The translations under genes and the position numbers were made by a program. This document shows, one piece after another, positions 40,483 through 50,192 of a DNA stretch of 64,000 nt (position 1 is its first letter; every line of letters starts with the position of its first letter). Where the stretch lies: positions 1 through 64,000 of the forward strand of contig CAKQRQ010000002.1 of the NCBI GenBank assembly GCA_934271465.1. Direction: 5' to 3'. The notes beneath the pieces are model-generated. The model was not told the DNA's origin, did no database searches, and was given only the letters and a program-made list of their open reading frames with translations. Source of the stretch: an uncultured Alphaproteobacteria bacterium. GTDB taxonomy: Bacteria; Pseudomonadota; Alphaproteobacteria; RF32; CAG-239.

Positions 40483-43400
40483 CCGAAATTATACTCTGCA
40501 CAAAATAGGCCAGTTCATAGGGGTTGTTTTTCTGGCAGGGCTGCTGTTGTTTATCTGGCAGTTGTATCGCGGGTCTATCGGACTGCCGTTCCTCAAGCCT
40601 TATATTATCCGCGCGCTCAATCACGATGACACGGATTATCAGGTGACATTAGATGAGGTCAATTTGGAGCTGGTGCGTTCGGTGCGTCCGTTGCGGATTA
40701 TTGCAACAAATGTCGTTTATAAAAAAGAAAACGCCTTAACGATTACAGCGCCTAGGTTAGCGTTATCATTCAGCATCAAAGCATTGTTGAGGGGAATTAT
40801 TGCGCCGAGTTCAATTGACGTGGACAGGCCGGAAATTTATGTTTTCAGCCGTTACGGCGTTAAGGAAGAAAAATCTTCTGAAGAAATAAACAAAAAGAAA
40901 TTGGCTTATTACATAGAGCAGGCGGAAGATTTTTGGGAGCATTTCAATTCGGAAGATAACGTCTATCCAGAGAGTTATATCAATTCCATAAATATTTCGC
41001 AGGCTAATGTTGAATTGCTGGAAGTCGATTTGGGCAAAAAATGGCACTTTAGCGATGTCAATTATACGTTTGACAGAGGATTTGGGCATTTGAGCACGGA
41101 AATTAATGCGCAGATGCCTTTTGATAACAGCGTGTCTTCTCTGGGGTTGGCGGCGGATTATATTTACAGGGATCAGAAAGTTGAACTTAAATTTTATTTT
41201 GAGGATTTGATTCCTGCAAATTTGCTTCAGATTTTGGCGGCTGGCGAAACTTCAAAAGATTTTTACAATATCCGCATTCCATTACATGGAAAGTTGTCAA
41301 CGGTTCTTAATTTGAAAGAGCTAAGCCTTGATAAAGACGATTTGCTGGCCGACAGCGGAAAAATTATTGACAAGATTAAATTTGAGCTGGACGGCGAAAA
41401 AGGAAAAATAAAGTTTTCCGAAGATGAAAACTATGACTATGAAGTGTCGGGGCTTGTGCTCAAAGGCGAAATCAGCGGCAATTTGGAAAAAATAAAAATA
41501 ACGGATGCCGGTCTCAATCTGGATAATCAGCAGGCTGATTTGGGGTTAGAAGTGAACGGACTGAAAGAATACCTGCAAAACGGCCTCAAAAAAGACCTTG
41601 AAATTCGCCTGACGGCAAAAGTCAAAGAACTCGAAACGGACAAACTCAGTCGGTTTTGGCCGAAATATTTCGGAGATGACGCTTGGAGCTGGTGCAAAGA
41701 GAATATGTCGGGCGGCTCTATCAAAAACGGTGTGTTTGAATTTGATTTTGGCTATTCGGATAGAGCAAAAAATATTGTGTTCAAAAAACTTTCCGGAGTG
41801 GCCGATATTGCCGGAAGTTCCATTACCTATTTGGACGAAATGCCCAAGGTCAGCGATATTTACGGCAAGGCCTTTTTCAGCGACCACAATATCAAAATTG
41901 AGTTTGATAAAGCAAAATCAGATGATGTGATGGTCAATTCGGGCTTTGTCGATTTGTATGATTTGGACAAAGAGGATAATTTCTTAAAACTTGACTTGGG
42001 AATTTTAGGCTCAATAACGGATATTCTCAAATTGATTGATCATGAGCCGCTGAATTATCCGAGCGAGCTCGGAATTAACCCTGAAGACATCAAAGGCAGC
42101 GCGCAGGGCGAACTCAAGCTGGAGTTTGAATTGCGGAAAGATTTGAATCCCGAAGATGTTAAAGTTTGGGTCAATGCCGATTTGCGCGATGTCAGCATCA
42201 AAAATGTGATAAAAGATAAAACATTGGAAGCAAAGGCTCTGACGCTTAAACTTGATAATACGGCAATGGAAATTTCGGGCGTGGCCAATGTCGAAGAATT
42301 GCCGATTAGTCTGGTTTGGAATGAGAATTTTGAAGCAAAAGATTACCAAAGGCGCTATCAGCTCGGGTTTAATTTTGATGAAAAATTCAAAGAAAAGACC
42401 GGTCTTAAAATTTCAGCTTTGGAAGCGCCTTATATTGTCGGCACAATCCCGACAAAAGCCATTGTGACGGTCTATCCGAGCGGAAAGACGATTGTCGATG
42501 CGCATGGAAATTTGAGGGAAACAGTTATCAATTACGGCTTTTTGGGGTTTGAGAAAAAAGCCGGCGTCAATGGCGAAATTACGGCGCAGATAAATCTTGA
42601 AAACGATAAAGTAAAAGATATTTCAACGTTTAATTTGTCAAAACCCGAATTTAAACTCAACGGATCTGTCGGGTTTGATAAGCAAGGCCGCGTGTCATTG
42701 ATTGACATCAAAGATATCAAAGGGCCGAAAACCTCAGCTAAAGCCAAAATAGATTTGTCTTATACCCCGAAAGAAAAAATCAAAGTAACCGTTTCGGGGG
42801 CGTCATATGATTTGTCAGACTTTTTTGATAAAGATGAAAATAAACAAACAACTGCATCAAAAGAAAAAAGCCGTAAGAAAAATAAAAAAGATAAAGACGA
42901 CGATTGGGATAATGTGCCAAATACAGATATAAATATTGCGGTTGACAAGCTTTGGACAAATGATAAAGTGTCCATCAGAAACGTGGCCGGAACGGCAAAA
43001 GTCGTCAACAAAGTCGGAATAAATGAAATTCATTTGGTTGGAAATTTCAAACCAGATAAGAAAAATCCGAACAAAAAATCATACCTCAAATTGGACTATA
43101 TCCCGAGACCTGATAAAGAATATCTGCTTTCGGTAGACAGTAACGATGCCGGTTCGACCCTGAGGTTTTTACGCTTATATGATTATGCGCGCGGAGGTTC
43201 ATTGAGTATTAACGCTAAACGCGGTGCAGATAAAAAATTTGTAGGACATGCAAAAGCGCGTAATTTCAATATGGTCAAGACAAATGTCTTTGCAAAACTT
43301 CTGACTTTGGCTTCTTTTACGGGAATTGTGGATATGCTCTCCGGCGATGGCATTGCCTTTACGCATTTTGATGCGCCGTTTGAATATGAAGATTCTTTGC

Positions 43401-43711
43401 TTATATTAAAAGATGCCAAAGGCTTTGGGAATGTTATCGGAATTTCAGGAAGCGGCAGTTATGACGGCGATAATCAGGAGTTCAATTTTAGGGGAATGAT
43501 TGCACCGGCCTATGGGTTGAATACGTTTTTGGGCAAAATTCCGTTTGTCGGAAATTTACTGAGCGGGCGGGACGGAACAATTTTTGCGGTAAATTATCGT
43601 ATCAGCGGAAATGTCGATGCGCCGGTTATTGATATTAACCCGCTATCGGCTTTGAGCCCGAATTCCGTTAAAGAATTATGGCAAAACAATTTTGGAGGCG
43701 CCAATGAGTGA
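40466..43711 (+). CDS. AsmA/YhdP-like envelope protein
   Basis: 1081 residues. One N-terminal membrane helix (about 12-32) is followed by a very long periplasmic beta-rich region. It ends with the typical AsmA-like C-terminus ('LLTLASFTGIVDMLSGDG', 'YEDSLLILKDAKGFGNVIG', 'INPLSALSPNSVKELW'). YhdP/TamB/AsmA-type proteins form hydrophobic grooves that carry phospholipids from the inner to the outer membrane; that role is inferred from family. A Lys/Asp-rich loop lies near residues 790-815. It overlaps both neighbours, so the set prfB to the HAD-like gene is probably one operon. Confidence 0.85.
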   Translation: MKKLSSRNYTLHKIGQFIGVVFLAGLLLFIWQLYRGSIGLPFLKPYIIRALNHDDTDYQVTLDEVNLELVRSVRPLRIIATNVVYKKENALTITAPRLALSFSIKALLRGIIAPSSIDVDRPEIYVFSRYGVKEEKSSEEINKKKLAYYIEQAEDFWEHFNSEDNVYPESYINSINISQANVELLEVDLGKKWHFSDVNYTFDRGFGHLSTEINAQMPFDNSVSSLGLAADYIYRDQKVELKFYFEDLIPANLLQILAAGETSKDFYNIRIPLHGKLSTVLNLKELSLDKDDLLADSGKIIDKIKFELDGEKGKIKFSEDENYDYEVSGLVLKGEISGNLEKIKITDAGLNLDNQQADLGLEVNGLKEYLQNGLKKDLEIRLTAKVKELETDKLSRFWPKYFGDDAWSWCKENMSGGSIKNGVFEFDFGYSDRAKNIVFKKLSGVADIAGSSITYLDEMPKVSDIYGKAFFSDHNIKIEFDKAKSDDVMVNSGFVDLYDLDKEDNFLKLDLGILGSITDILKLIDHEPLNYPSELGINPEDIKGSAQGELKLEFELRKDLNPEDVKVWVNADLRDVSIKNVIKDKTLEAKALTLKLDNTAMEISGVANVEELPISLVWNENFEAKDYQRRYQLGFNFDEKFKEKTGLKISALEAPYIVGTIPTKAIVTVYPSGKTIVDAHGNLRETVINYGFLGFEKKAGVNGEITAQINLENDKVKDISTFNLSKPEFKLNGSVGFDKQGRVSLIDIKDIKGPKTSAKAKIDLSYTPKEKIKVTVSGASYDLSDFFDKDENKQTTASKEKSRKKNKKDKDDDWDNVPNTDINIAVDKLWTNDKVSIRNVAGTAKVVNKVGINEIHLVGNFKPDKKNPNKKSYLKLDYIPRPDKEYLLSVDSNDAGSTLRFLRLYDYARGGSLSINAKRGADKKFVGHAKARNFNMVKTNVFAKLLTLASFTGIVDMLSGDGIAFTHFDAPFEYEDSLLILKDAKGFGNVIGISGSGSYDGDNQEFNFRGMIAPAYGLNTFLGKIPFVGNLLSGRDGTIFAVNYRISGNVDAPVIDINPLSALSPNSVKELWQNNFGGANE

Positions 43712-44195
43712 CCGCCGATTAAAAATCGGATTGGACTATCACGGAGTCATTGATCAAAGGCCGGCATATTTTGCCGGTTTTTGTTCGTTGGCGCGGGCGC
43801 ACGGCCATTCAATCTACATTATCAGCGGCGGTCCAATTTCGTTATTGAAAGAATATTTAAGAAAAAACAACATAGAATATGATTTTGTCTTTGCCGTTTC
43901 GGATTATTATCAGGCTTTGGGAGATGTCCGGCAGGATAAAAACGGAAATTTGTTTGTGCCGGAAAGCCTGTGGAACAAAGCAAAAGCCGAATTTTGCCGT
44001 CGTGCGCAAATAGATTTTCATATTGATGACAGCCAATCTTATCTGAAATGGTTTTCGACGCCTTTTTGTTTATATGATAAAAAGGAGAATTGCTGCTTAT
44101 TTGGGAAAACAAAGATAAGCTTTGCGCTTCCGGCGAAAAATGTGTTATCGAAAATAGAAGCCTTGGCTTTTGAGCAAAAAAAGAGCGGCAAATAA
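43704..44195 (+). CDS. HAD-like hydrolase domain protein, 163 residues
   Basis: Begins with 'IGLDYHGVIDQRP', which resembles HAD motif I (DxDGV) but with Tyr-His in place of the second Asp, so catalytic Asp+2 is missing. 'IYIISGGP' resembles motif II and 'IDFHIDDSQSYL' motif III/IV. It may be an inactive or atypical HAD enzyme. The ATG at 43704 has tggagg just upstream and overlaps the end of the AsmA-like gene. The 3' end carries the terminator of the convergent gene. Confidence 0.7.
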   Translation: MSDRRLKIGLDYHGVIDQRPAYFAGFCSLARAHGHSIYIISGGPISLLKEYLRKNNIEYDFVFAVSDYYQALGDVRQDKNGNLFVPESLWNKAKAEFCRRAQIDFHIDDSQSYLKWFSTPFCLYDKKENCCLFGKTKISFALPAKNVLSKIEALAFEQKKSGK

Positions 44196-44202
44196 GCCGC
44201 TC
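44176..44202 (-). terminator. Terminator for the minus-strand gene at 44225
   Basis: On the minus strand gagcggc-ttattt-gccgctc is followed by seven T. It lies within the last codons of the convergent HAD-like gene. Confidence 0.8.
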
Positions 44203-44224
44203 ATAAGGCAATCCTTAAACATCT

Positions 44225-45451
44225 TTAAGGTTGAACAAACCATTTCAATTTGCCGTCCCAACACCCTTTTTTATCTGTGTTGCAGGTGGTGTCGTAATAG
44301 CCGTTTTCAACTTTGCACCCGATAGGATTATAGCAGGCAATATAAGCATTATTGACGACAAGGGTGTTGATGTTATAATTAATTTTTTCGTTCTCGGTAT
44401 AAGGTTTCAAAATTGTTGAGATAGCCGCTTCATCTTTTGCGGAAGAAATACCAAGCTGCGAATAGGTAATCTGACAAGCCTTTGTATCATAGCATGTATA
44501 TGTTCCGACGGTTGTTGCCGTAAACTGGAAGTAAGTTCTGTCAGGCTGTGCGTTGGACGATGTGCGGATATATCCGTTGACAAGACCCGTGGCGCATCCT
44601 GTAATTCTGTAGCAGGTAATACTGGTATTATCTTTTCGGTTGATGTTGATTGTGTCATACAAAATACCGGCGCTGGGTTCTGAGGTCATACAGTTTGTTT
44701 CGGCATCGGAACAAGACGTATACCAATAATATCTTTTCGGCCAATACAACGCATCGCCTTCCAGATAAGAAGTGCAGTTTGATTCCGGATTTTCCGTGCA
44801 GGGCAGTTCGACGGATACTCCTGTGGCGCAATAAAAGTTGTGCGGATTTCCGGCATTTTTGAACAACGGCTGAACAGCATATTTCAAGCAGCCGTTATCA
44901 TCATAGAAATAGCCGCCGACAACCGAAGAACCGCCCGGAATACTCGGGTTTCCGCTTTTGCATGAGAAGCCCGACGGAACATAACAAACAGTGGTTGAAT
45001 TTTTGGTATCGTCGCCATGTGCCGTGACGGAATAATCAGTCCCGCCTTTGAAATAGGTAAAGAGGTCGTTGTTGTAATCATTAGGAGAATAGGACGGCTT
45101 TGCCGCATCACATTCGCAAGATGACCATCTATGAATACTCCCCAAAGAACATTCCGTTCCGGCGACTTTAAATCCTTGCGAAGAAGGGCAGTTTGAAGTT
45201 GTCCAAGGAAATTTTTCTTTATCACAGCTGCATTTAAAACATTTATCACCCATTTTATCACGCACCAAAACACAAGAAGTGTTTGTGCCGGCCTTATAGC
45301 TGTATTCGCCGGGTTGGCAGACAAGCTTTTTGTTATGGCCGCCGAGCCCCGATCCTGTATATTCATGAACGTAAGTTGTTGTTGCAAACGCCGACGTTGC
45401 TGCCAAAAAGGCGGCGATACAGGCAATGGATGTTAAAAGCTTTCTCAACAT
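44225..45451 (-). CDS. Secreted Cys-rich protein of unknown function
   Basis: 408 residues from the ATG of 'MLRKLLTSIACIAAFLAA', with aaggat upstream. A Sec signal peptide ends at 'TSAFA' (about 24). The mature part has more than 25 Cys in short, spaced motifs ('CFKCSCDKEKFPW', 'CECDAAKPSY', 'CTENPESNC'), rich in Thr, Tyr and Asn. This suggests a disulfide-stabilised cell-surface or secreted protein. No enzyme motif seen. It resembles surface proteins expected in host-associated bacteria, but I cannot name the family. Confidence 0.75.
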   Translation of the reverse strand: MLRKLLTSIACIAAFLAATSAFATTTYVHEYTGSGLGGHNKKLVCQPGEYSYKAGTNTSCVLVRDKMGDKCFKCSCDKEKFPWTTSNCPSSQGFKVAGTECSLGSIHRWSSCECDAAKPSYSPNDYNNDLFTYFKGGTDYSVTAHGDDTKNSTTVCYVPSGFSCKSGNPSIPGGSSVVGGYFYDDNGCLKYAVQPLFKNAGNPHNFYCATGVSVELPCTENPESNCTSYLEGDALYWPKRYYWYTSCSDAETNCMTSEPSAGILYDTININRKDNTSITCYRITGCATGLVNGYIRTSSNAQPDRTYFQFTATTVGTYTCYDTKACQITYSQLGISSAKDEAAISTILKPYTENEKINYNINTLVVNNAYIACYNPIGCKVENGYYDTTCNTDKKGCWDGKLKWFVQP

Positions 45452-45625
45452 GGGTTTTATCCTTCTTGAGCACATTCTACCCTTTAGGCAGTTTAAATAA
45501 ACCATTTAATATAGTGTAACACGGAATAAACAAAAAGACAAACCTTTTTTGCTTAAATCCGATTTTCAAAGAGAAAAATCTTTGAAAATTTTTTTTATAA
45601 TAATATGTTATTCAACAAAATTTTG

Positions 45626-46531
45626 TTAAATCAAACTGTTTGGACGCACAAAAGAGGGCATGGCGTCTTTATCGGCCGAGGCCACGCCGAGGTTTCCGGA
45701 AGAAACATTCAGTTTTGAGGTGTTGCCGATAGCTACATAAGCACCGCTGGCTTCATCAAGACGATAATAATATTTTTCGACAGCCGGAATATGTTCGTTT
45801 TTGCCAAGATAAAGGTATCCGCCCTGAGGCTGTTTTTCGCTGATGCGCCGCAAAATTTCATCTTGATGCTCCGGTGTGAAATAACGCAAAACATTGCGGC
45901 AGAATACAACTTCAAACTTAGATTTGACAATAGCCTGTTCCAACAAATTATAACGCCTGAATTCAATCATATTTTTGAGCTCTTCATTGATATACCAATG
46001 GTCGTCGTCATAAGAGAAATAATCAACGATAGTTTGAGCATTTAATCCCGTTTGAATTTCAAAATTGTTAAAAACACCGCGTTGCGCTTTATTAATGGCC
46101 AAAGAAGACAAATCTGCTCCGAGGATATTCAATTCCCAATCAGCAAATATTTTGCTGTTTCGTTTAAAGATAATGGCAATGGAATAAGTTTCTTGTCCGG
46201 TCGAACAACCTAAACTCCAGATGTTAAGCCGTTTGGCGGCGCGGCATTTTTCTTTTAAAAGCGGGAGCAAATGATGTTCAAATTTGTAAAAAACATCAAT
46301 GTTTCTGAAAAAAGATGTGTCTGAAAAAGCCATAGCCTCAACCACTTGCGAAATCAGAGGACGGTTTCCGGTCTTTAGCTCCAGAATCAAATCTTCAACA
46401 GAATCATAATCTTTTTCGCGAATAAAATTGCTGATTTTTTTATCAATGATGAAATATTTTGTTTCGTCAAATTCCCAGCCGGCGTTTTCCCGCAGCAAAT
46501 CAAGCAAAAATTCAAAATCATGACGGCGCAT
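45626..46531 (-). CDS. cheR: CheR-type chemoreceptor glutamate methyltransferase
   Basis: Methylates chemoreceptor glutamates with SAM. 301 residues: N-terminal helical CheR domain (1-75), then a SAM-binding domain with 'IWSLGCSTGQETYSIA' and 'VVFCRNVLRYF', where the family usually has FCRNVLIYF. The last 40 residues are variable. The stop codon of the CheY-like gene abuts its start, so these genes form one unit reading 48675 to 45626. Confidence 0.95.
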   Translation of the reverse strand: MRRHDFEFLLDLLRENAGWEFDETKYFIIDKKISNFIREKDYDSVEDLILELKTGNRPLISQVVEAMAFSDTSFFRNIDVFYKFEHHLLPLLKEKCRAAKRLNIWSLGCSTGQETYSIAIIFKRNSKIFADWELNILGADLSSLAINKAQRGVFNNFEIQTGLNAQTIVDYFSYDDDHWYINEELKNMIEFRRYNLLEQAIVKSKFEVVFCRNVLRYFTPEHQDEILRRISEKQPQGGYLYLGKNEHIPAVEKYYYRLDEASGAYVAIGNTSKLNVSSGNLGVASADKDAMPSFVRPNSLI

Positions 46532-46909
46532 TTATTTGACTCCCTTCATAAATTTGATAATTCTGAGTTTCTGCGCAATAATATCTTCATCAAACGGCCG
46601 CATAATAAAGTCGTCGGCTCCGCCTTTGAGGGCTTGTCTGATGATTTCCGTGTCTTTGATATAAGAGCAAAACAGAAAAACAGGTTGGCGGATATTCTGG
46701 TTTGAGCGGATTTTATACAAAACGTCAATTCCGTCAATCAGCGGGAGATTCCAGTCGCTGATAATCAAATCCGGCATATCGGCGGTGCATTGTTCCAAAA
46801 GATCTTCGCCATCTTCGGCTTCCTCAACCGTATAGCCGAAATTCTCCATGATTTTAATCAGGAGCATACGCATTGTTTTGGAATCATCGGCGATAAGACA
46901 GCGAGGCAT
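46532..46909 (-). CDS. CheY-like receiver protein with atypical active site
   Basis: 125 residues, a lone receiver domain. The acidic pair is in 'CLIADDSKTMR' and the phospho-acceptor Asp in 'LIISDWNLPLIDG'. The conserved Lys-Pro of the beta5 loop is replaced by Arg-Pro in 'FIMRPFDED', and the switch Thr position is Cys-Ser ('FLFCSYIKD'). The site may still be phosphorylated but with altered kinetics. It lies between cheR and a ChpT-like gene, suggesting a phosphorelay link. Confidence 0.9.
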   Translation of the reverse strand: MPRCLIADDSKTMRMLLIKIMENFGYTVEEAEDGEDLLEQCTADMPDLIISDWNLPLIDGIDVLYKIRSNQNIRQPVFLFCSYIKDTEIIRQALKGGADDFIMRPFDEDIIAQKLRIIKFMKGVK

Positions 46910-46913
46910 GGGC

Positions 46914-47504
46914 TTACTCCGTCATCAGTCTGATAAAGGCGTCATCAACATTCAGGGCGGGTTTATGTGCGTCCATCAGCGCAATCAACGGAGCCAGACC
47001 GGCATCAGGCTCGACAGTTCCTGACTGGATAACGTTTTGAATACGGGCAAGTTTATCTGTCGAAACGCGGTTTGCCGTTGAGGTTTCAGCAATAAGTCCC
47101 TGTGGAGATTCATAAACCTTAAGCGTTCCGCCTCGCAGTAAAATATCCGCCAAAACCATAATCATCAACAGCGCGGTTTTGCGTTTGGCCGGATTGGAAA
47201 CAGCAAAGTCAAGTTTTATCGGGAAATCTTTGTTTCCGAGGGTCGAAAGATAATTTTGAGCTGTTTCCTTAACCAGATTGAGATCGTCCAAATTGGAATT
47301 AGCCAAACCAAAGGCCATTCTGAAAAATTTGAGGCGGGAAGACAGGTTGACCGAGCTTGTTTTTAAGATGGATTTGATGTCGTCGATAAAATCCATATCT
47401 CCTTCTTCCAAAAGCTCAACCGCATTAGCCACAGCTCCGATATTTCCGATAATATCGTGGCTCAATCTGGTGCAAACAAGTTGTGTAATTAAAGAATCTT
47501 CCAT
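46914..47504 (-). CDS. ChpT-like histidine phosphotransferase
   Basis: About 196 residues from the ATG of 'MEDSLITQLVCTRLSHDIIG' (with agagag upstream; the longer frame has no conserved start). 'CTRLSHDIIGNIGAVANAVE' has the phospho-accepting His followed by Asp, the pattern of the alphaproteobacterial ChpT family that relays phosphate from CckA to CtrA and CpdR. The C-terminal part is a degenerate ATPase-like domain without nucleotide motifs. It ends 5 bases before the CheY-like gene. Confidence 0.82.
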   Translation of the reverse strand: MEDSLITQLVCTRLSHDIIGNIGAVANAVELLEEGDMDFIDDIKSILKTSSVNLSSRLKFFRMAFGLANSNLDDLNLVKETAQNYLSTLGNKDFPIKLDFAVSNPAKRKTALLMIMVLADILLRGGTLKVYESPQGLIAETSTANRVSTDKLARIQNVIQSGTVEPDAGLAPLIALMDAHKPALNVDDAFIRLMTE

Positions 47505-47517
47505 TTTACTCTCTTGG

Positions 47518-48675
47518 TTAAAAGTTGTAAAAATCACTGTGAATGAAACGTTGGTCTTCGCGAGACATTCGGGTGTAGTCCATTTCGCGGAACATCGGGT
47601 CTTCAAGCAAAAGATATCCCGTCGCCGCTTTCAGGTAAGGTTTGTTGCCGCCCAATCCCCAGGTAACATCTGTTTTATTATCGGGTTGACCGTATTTTTG
47701 ATTAATTTTTTTCCAAAAATCATAAACCTTGAGGTTGTGGAGATAAACGGCTTTTGGCGAGTTTCCGGTAATCGCGGCAATGCGCGAAATATAAACGATT
47801 TTATAAACTTTGTTTTCGGTAAAGTTGCTAGTAAAGTAAATATCGATTTCTTCTTTTGACTCAAATTTGACATATTTGAGATATTGCAAATACTGATGCC
47901 CTTCTTTTTTGGCTTGTTCAATAACGCAGGCTTCTGTCCGTTCATACCCGATAACACCTTTTTCCCGACAGCGTTCTTCATTGCGCCATCTGATAAAATT
48001 AGGAACTTCAAAAGTCGCGGCTACTTTTTTGAATCCCCTGTTTTCAAGGGTGCGCATGGTCTGAGACAGCCCCATTCGCAGCATAATGCCTGAAATATCA
48101 AAGACAGAGGCGTTTGATTTGCCGTTTTCGTTTTTGGTTCGGGAGTTTTTAACCAGATTTTCGAGCGTTTCTTTAGCCGAAGAGCCTTTTTTATCCGAAT
48201 CATTATCATCGCCGGTTAACAGCGACAAAGGCGAGACGGAAGTCAATTTTTCAATCCAAGTGCCTTCCAGAGGCTTTTTTTCCGTCTGAGAATCTTTTTT
48301 GAGGGCTTCGGTTAATGTTTTGTCGGATTCCGCAGTGTTTTTTTGAGAGGAAGAAGATGAGGACAAAATGGTTCGGTTTGAGCCGGAAACTTGTCCTTTG
48401 GCAGGTTGATAACGTGTTTCAGGCAAAACAGTCGGAACCTTTTGCGGCGCAATGGCGGGTTTGGGCGAATCATCAGAAAGAGGAACGGGCTGAGGGGCTT
48501 TTGCCGGTGGAACAACAGGAGATTCCTCGGCGACAGGGGGCAAATCGGCCTCGGACAAATCGTCAAAATTAAACCCGTCGGGAAAAGGATCTCCCGAATC
48601 TTCGCTTGCCGAAACGGGCGCGCAAAACAGCAAAACCGCCACAATCAAGGCTATATGCAAAAAGGGTTTATTCAT
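47518..48675 (-). CDS. Secreted protein of unknown function upstream of chpT
   Basis: 385 residues from the ATG at 48675 of 'MNKPFLHIALIVAVLLF', with caggag 11 bases upstream; the longer frame is unlikely. A signal peptide ends near 'PVSAS' (about 25). A Pro/Ser-rich linker (25-130) precedes a C-terminal domain of about 230 residues with 'CREKGVIGYERTEACVIEQ' (two Cys, likely disulfide) and 'VTWGLGGNKPYLKAATGYL'. The linker suggests reach through the peptidoglycan. Family not recognised. The end is 14 bases from the chpT-like start, and all four genes appear to form an operon. Confidence 0.75.
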   Translation of the reverse strand: MNKPFLHIALIVAVLLFCAPVSASEDSGDPFPDGFNFDDLSEADLPPVAEESPVVPPAKAPQPVPLSDDSPKPAIAPQKVPTVLPETRYQPAKGQVSGSNRTILSSSSSSQKNTAESDKTLTEALKKDSQTEKKPLEGTWIEKLTSVSPLSLLTGDDNDSDKKGSSAKETLENLVKNSRTKNENGKSNASVFDISGIMLRMGLSQTMRTLENRGFKKVAATFEVPNFIRWRNEERCREKGVIGYERTEACVIEQAKKEGHQYLQYLKYVKFESKEEIDIYFTSNFTENKVYKIVYISRIAAITGNSPKAVYLHNLKVYDFWKKINQKYGQPDNKTDVTWGLGGNKPYLKAATGYLLLEDPMFREMDYTRMSREDQRFIHSDFYNF

Positions 48676-48768
48676 TTTGAAACATTCTCCTGTTTTTTCA
48701 GAACCAGTATAGAGCTTTTTATTTTGAATGGCAAATATTATACGCAACTTATTAAACGGAAGTTTTTG

Positions 48769-48797
48769 TTTACTTTTAAGATAAAAACGGTTATAAG
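48769..48797 (+). promoter_or_regulatory. Predicted promoter of trmFO
   Basis: TTTACT, 17 bases, TATAAG, 30 bases before the trmFO start, which itself has no clear Shine-Dalgarno. Confidence 0.5.
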
Positions 48798-48827
48798 TCG
48801 GAAATATTTTAATATAATTTATAAAAA

Positions 48828-50186
48828 ATGGCACAAACAAATAAAATAGAAATCATAGGCGCCGGTTTGGCGGGCGCCGAGGCGGCTTGGCAGCTGGCAA
48901 AGCGCGGCGTCCGCGTCGTTATCAGAGAAATGCGTCCGCAAAAGTTTTCGCCGGCACACAAAACGTCCAAAGCGGCGGAGCTTGTCTGCTCCAATTCGCT
49001 GCGCTCTGACGATGCCGCAAACAGCGCCGTCGGGTTGCTGCATCAGGAAATGCGTTTGGCCGGATCGTTGATTCTTGAGGCGGCCGATGCAACAAAAGTC
49101 CCCGCAGGCGGGGCGTTGGCTGTGGATAGAGAAGGGTTTTCGGCTTATATTGATGCCAAACTTAAAAATCATCAGCTGATAAGCTTTGAAGAAGGCGAGG
49201 CGGTCTCTTTGCCGCCGGAAAACACGCCGACAATTATTGCAAGCGGCCCTTTGACTTCCGAGGCGCTGATTCAAGCGATTCTGGCCGAGACAAAAGGGCA
49301 GAGTCTCAATTTTTTTGACGCGATAGCCCCTGTCGTTTACAAAGACAGCATTGATATGGCAAAGGCCTGGTATCAGTCGCGTTATGACAAAGGCGACAAA
49401 TTTGACTATATCAACTGCCCGTTGACAAAAGAGGAATATGAGTCTTTTGTCGACGCGCTGTTATCTGCCGAAAAGGTCGAATTTCACGACTTTGAAAAAG
49501 CCTGTTATTTTGACGGGTGTCTGCCGGTCGAGGTAATGGCCGAGCGCGGCCGCGACACATTGATGTTTGGGCCGATGAAGCCAGTCGGACTGACAAATCC
49601 TCATAATCCTTCCGTTAAGCCCTATGCGGTTGTGCAGTTAAGACAGGACAATAAGGAAGACACGCTGCGCAATATGGTCGGTTTTCAGACCAAGATGAAA
49701 TATGGCGCGCAAGAACATGTGTTTCGGATGATTCCGGCTTTGGAAAACGCGCGTTTTGCACGATTGGGAGGTATCCATAAAAATACCTTTTTGAAAAGCC
49801 CGATTTTGCTGGACGATTATCTGCGATTGAAGACAAAACCGCACATCAGTTTTGCCGGACAGATTACCGGCTGCGAGGGCTATGTCGAAAGTGCCGCCGT
49901 CGGGTTTTTGGCAGGGTATTTCAAAGCTTGTGAGGTATCGGGCGGGAAAGCAGCTTTGCCGCCGCGGACAACGGCTTTTGGGGCAATTTATGCTCATCTG
50001 CGCGATACGACGAATATTGAGAATTATCAGCCGATGAATGTCAATTTCGGATTGTTTCCGACAATCTCGGGCGAGATAACGGTCAACGGCAAATTCCGTA
50101 AACTGAAAGGCGCCGACCGAAAAGAGGCCTATTGCAAGCGTGCAGCCGAAGACATTAAACCATGGCTTGAACAAATCAAAGGATAA
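48828..50186 (+). CDS. trmFO: tRNA (uracil-54-C5) methyltransferase, folate-dependent (TrmFO)
   Basis: Makes ribothymidine at position 54 of tRNA from methylene-tetrahydrofolate and FADH2. 452 residues. FAD-binding 'IEIIGAGLAGAEAAWQLA' at the N-terminus, 'AAELVCSNSLRSDD' with an active-site Cys, and the C-terminal 'FAGQITGCEGYVESAAVG', all family hallmarks. The two genes that follow are squalene-synthase-like, a neighbourhood I also recall from other alphaproteobacteria. Confidence 0.97.
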   Translation: MAQTNKIEIIGAGLAGAEAAWQLAKRGVRVVIREMRPQKFSPAHKTSKAAELVCSNSLRSDDAANSAVGLLHQEMRLAGSLILEAADATKVPAGGALAVDREGFSAYIDAKLKNHQLISFEEGEAVSLPPENTPTIIASGPLTSEALIQAILAETKGQSLNFFDAIAPVVYKDSIDMAKAWYQSRYDKGDKFDYINCPLTKEEYESFVDALLSAEKVEFHDFEKACYFDGCLPVEVMAERGRDTLMFGPMKPVGLTNPHNPSVKPYAVVQLRQDNKEDTLRNMVGFQTKMKYGAQEHVFRMIPALENARFARLGGIHKNTFLKSPILLDDYLRLKTKPHISFAGQITGCEGYVESAAVGFLAGYFKACEVSGGKAALPPRTTAFGAIYAHLRDTTNIENYQPMNVNFGLFPTISGEITVNGKFRKLKGADRKEAYCKRAAEDIKPWLEQIKG

Positions 50187-50192
50187 GCCGAT

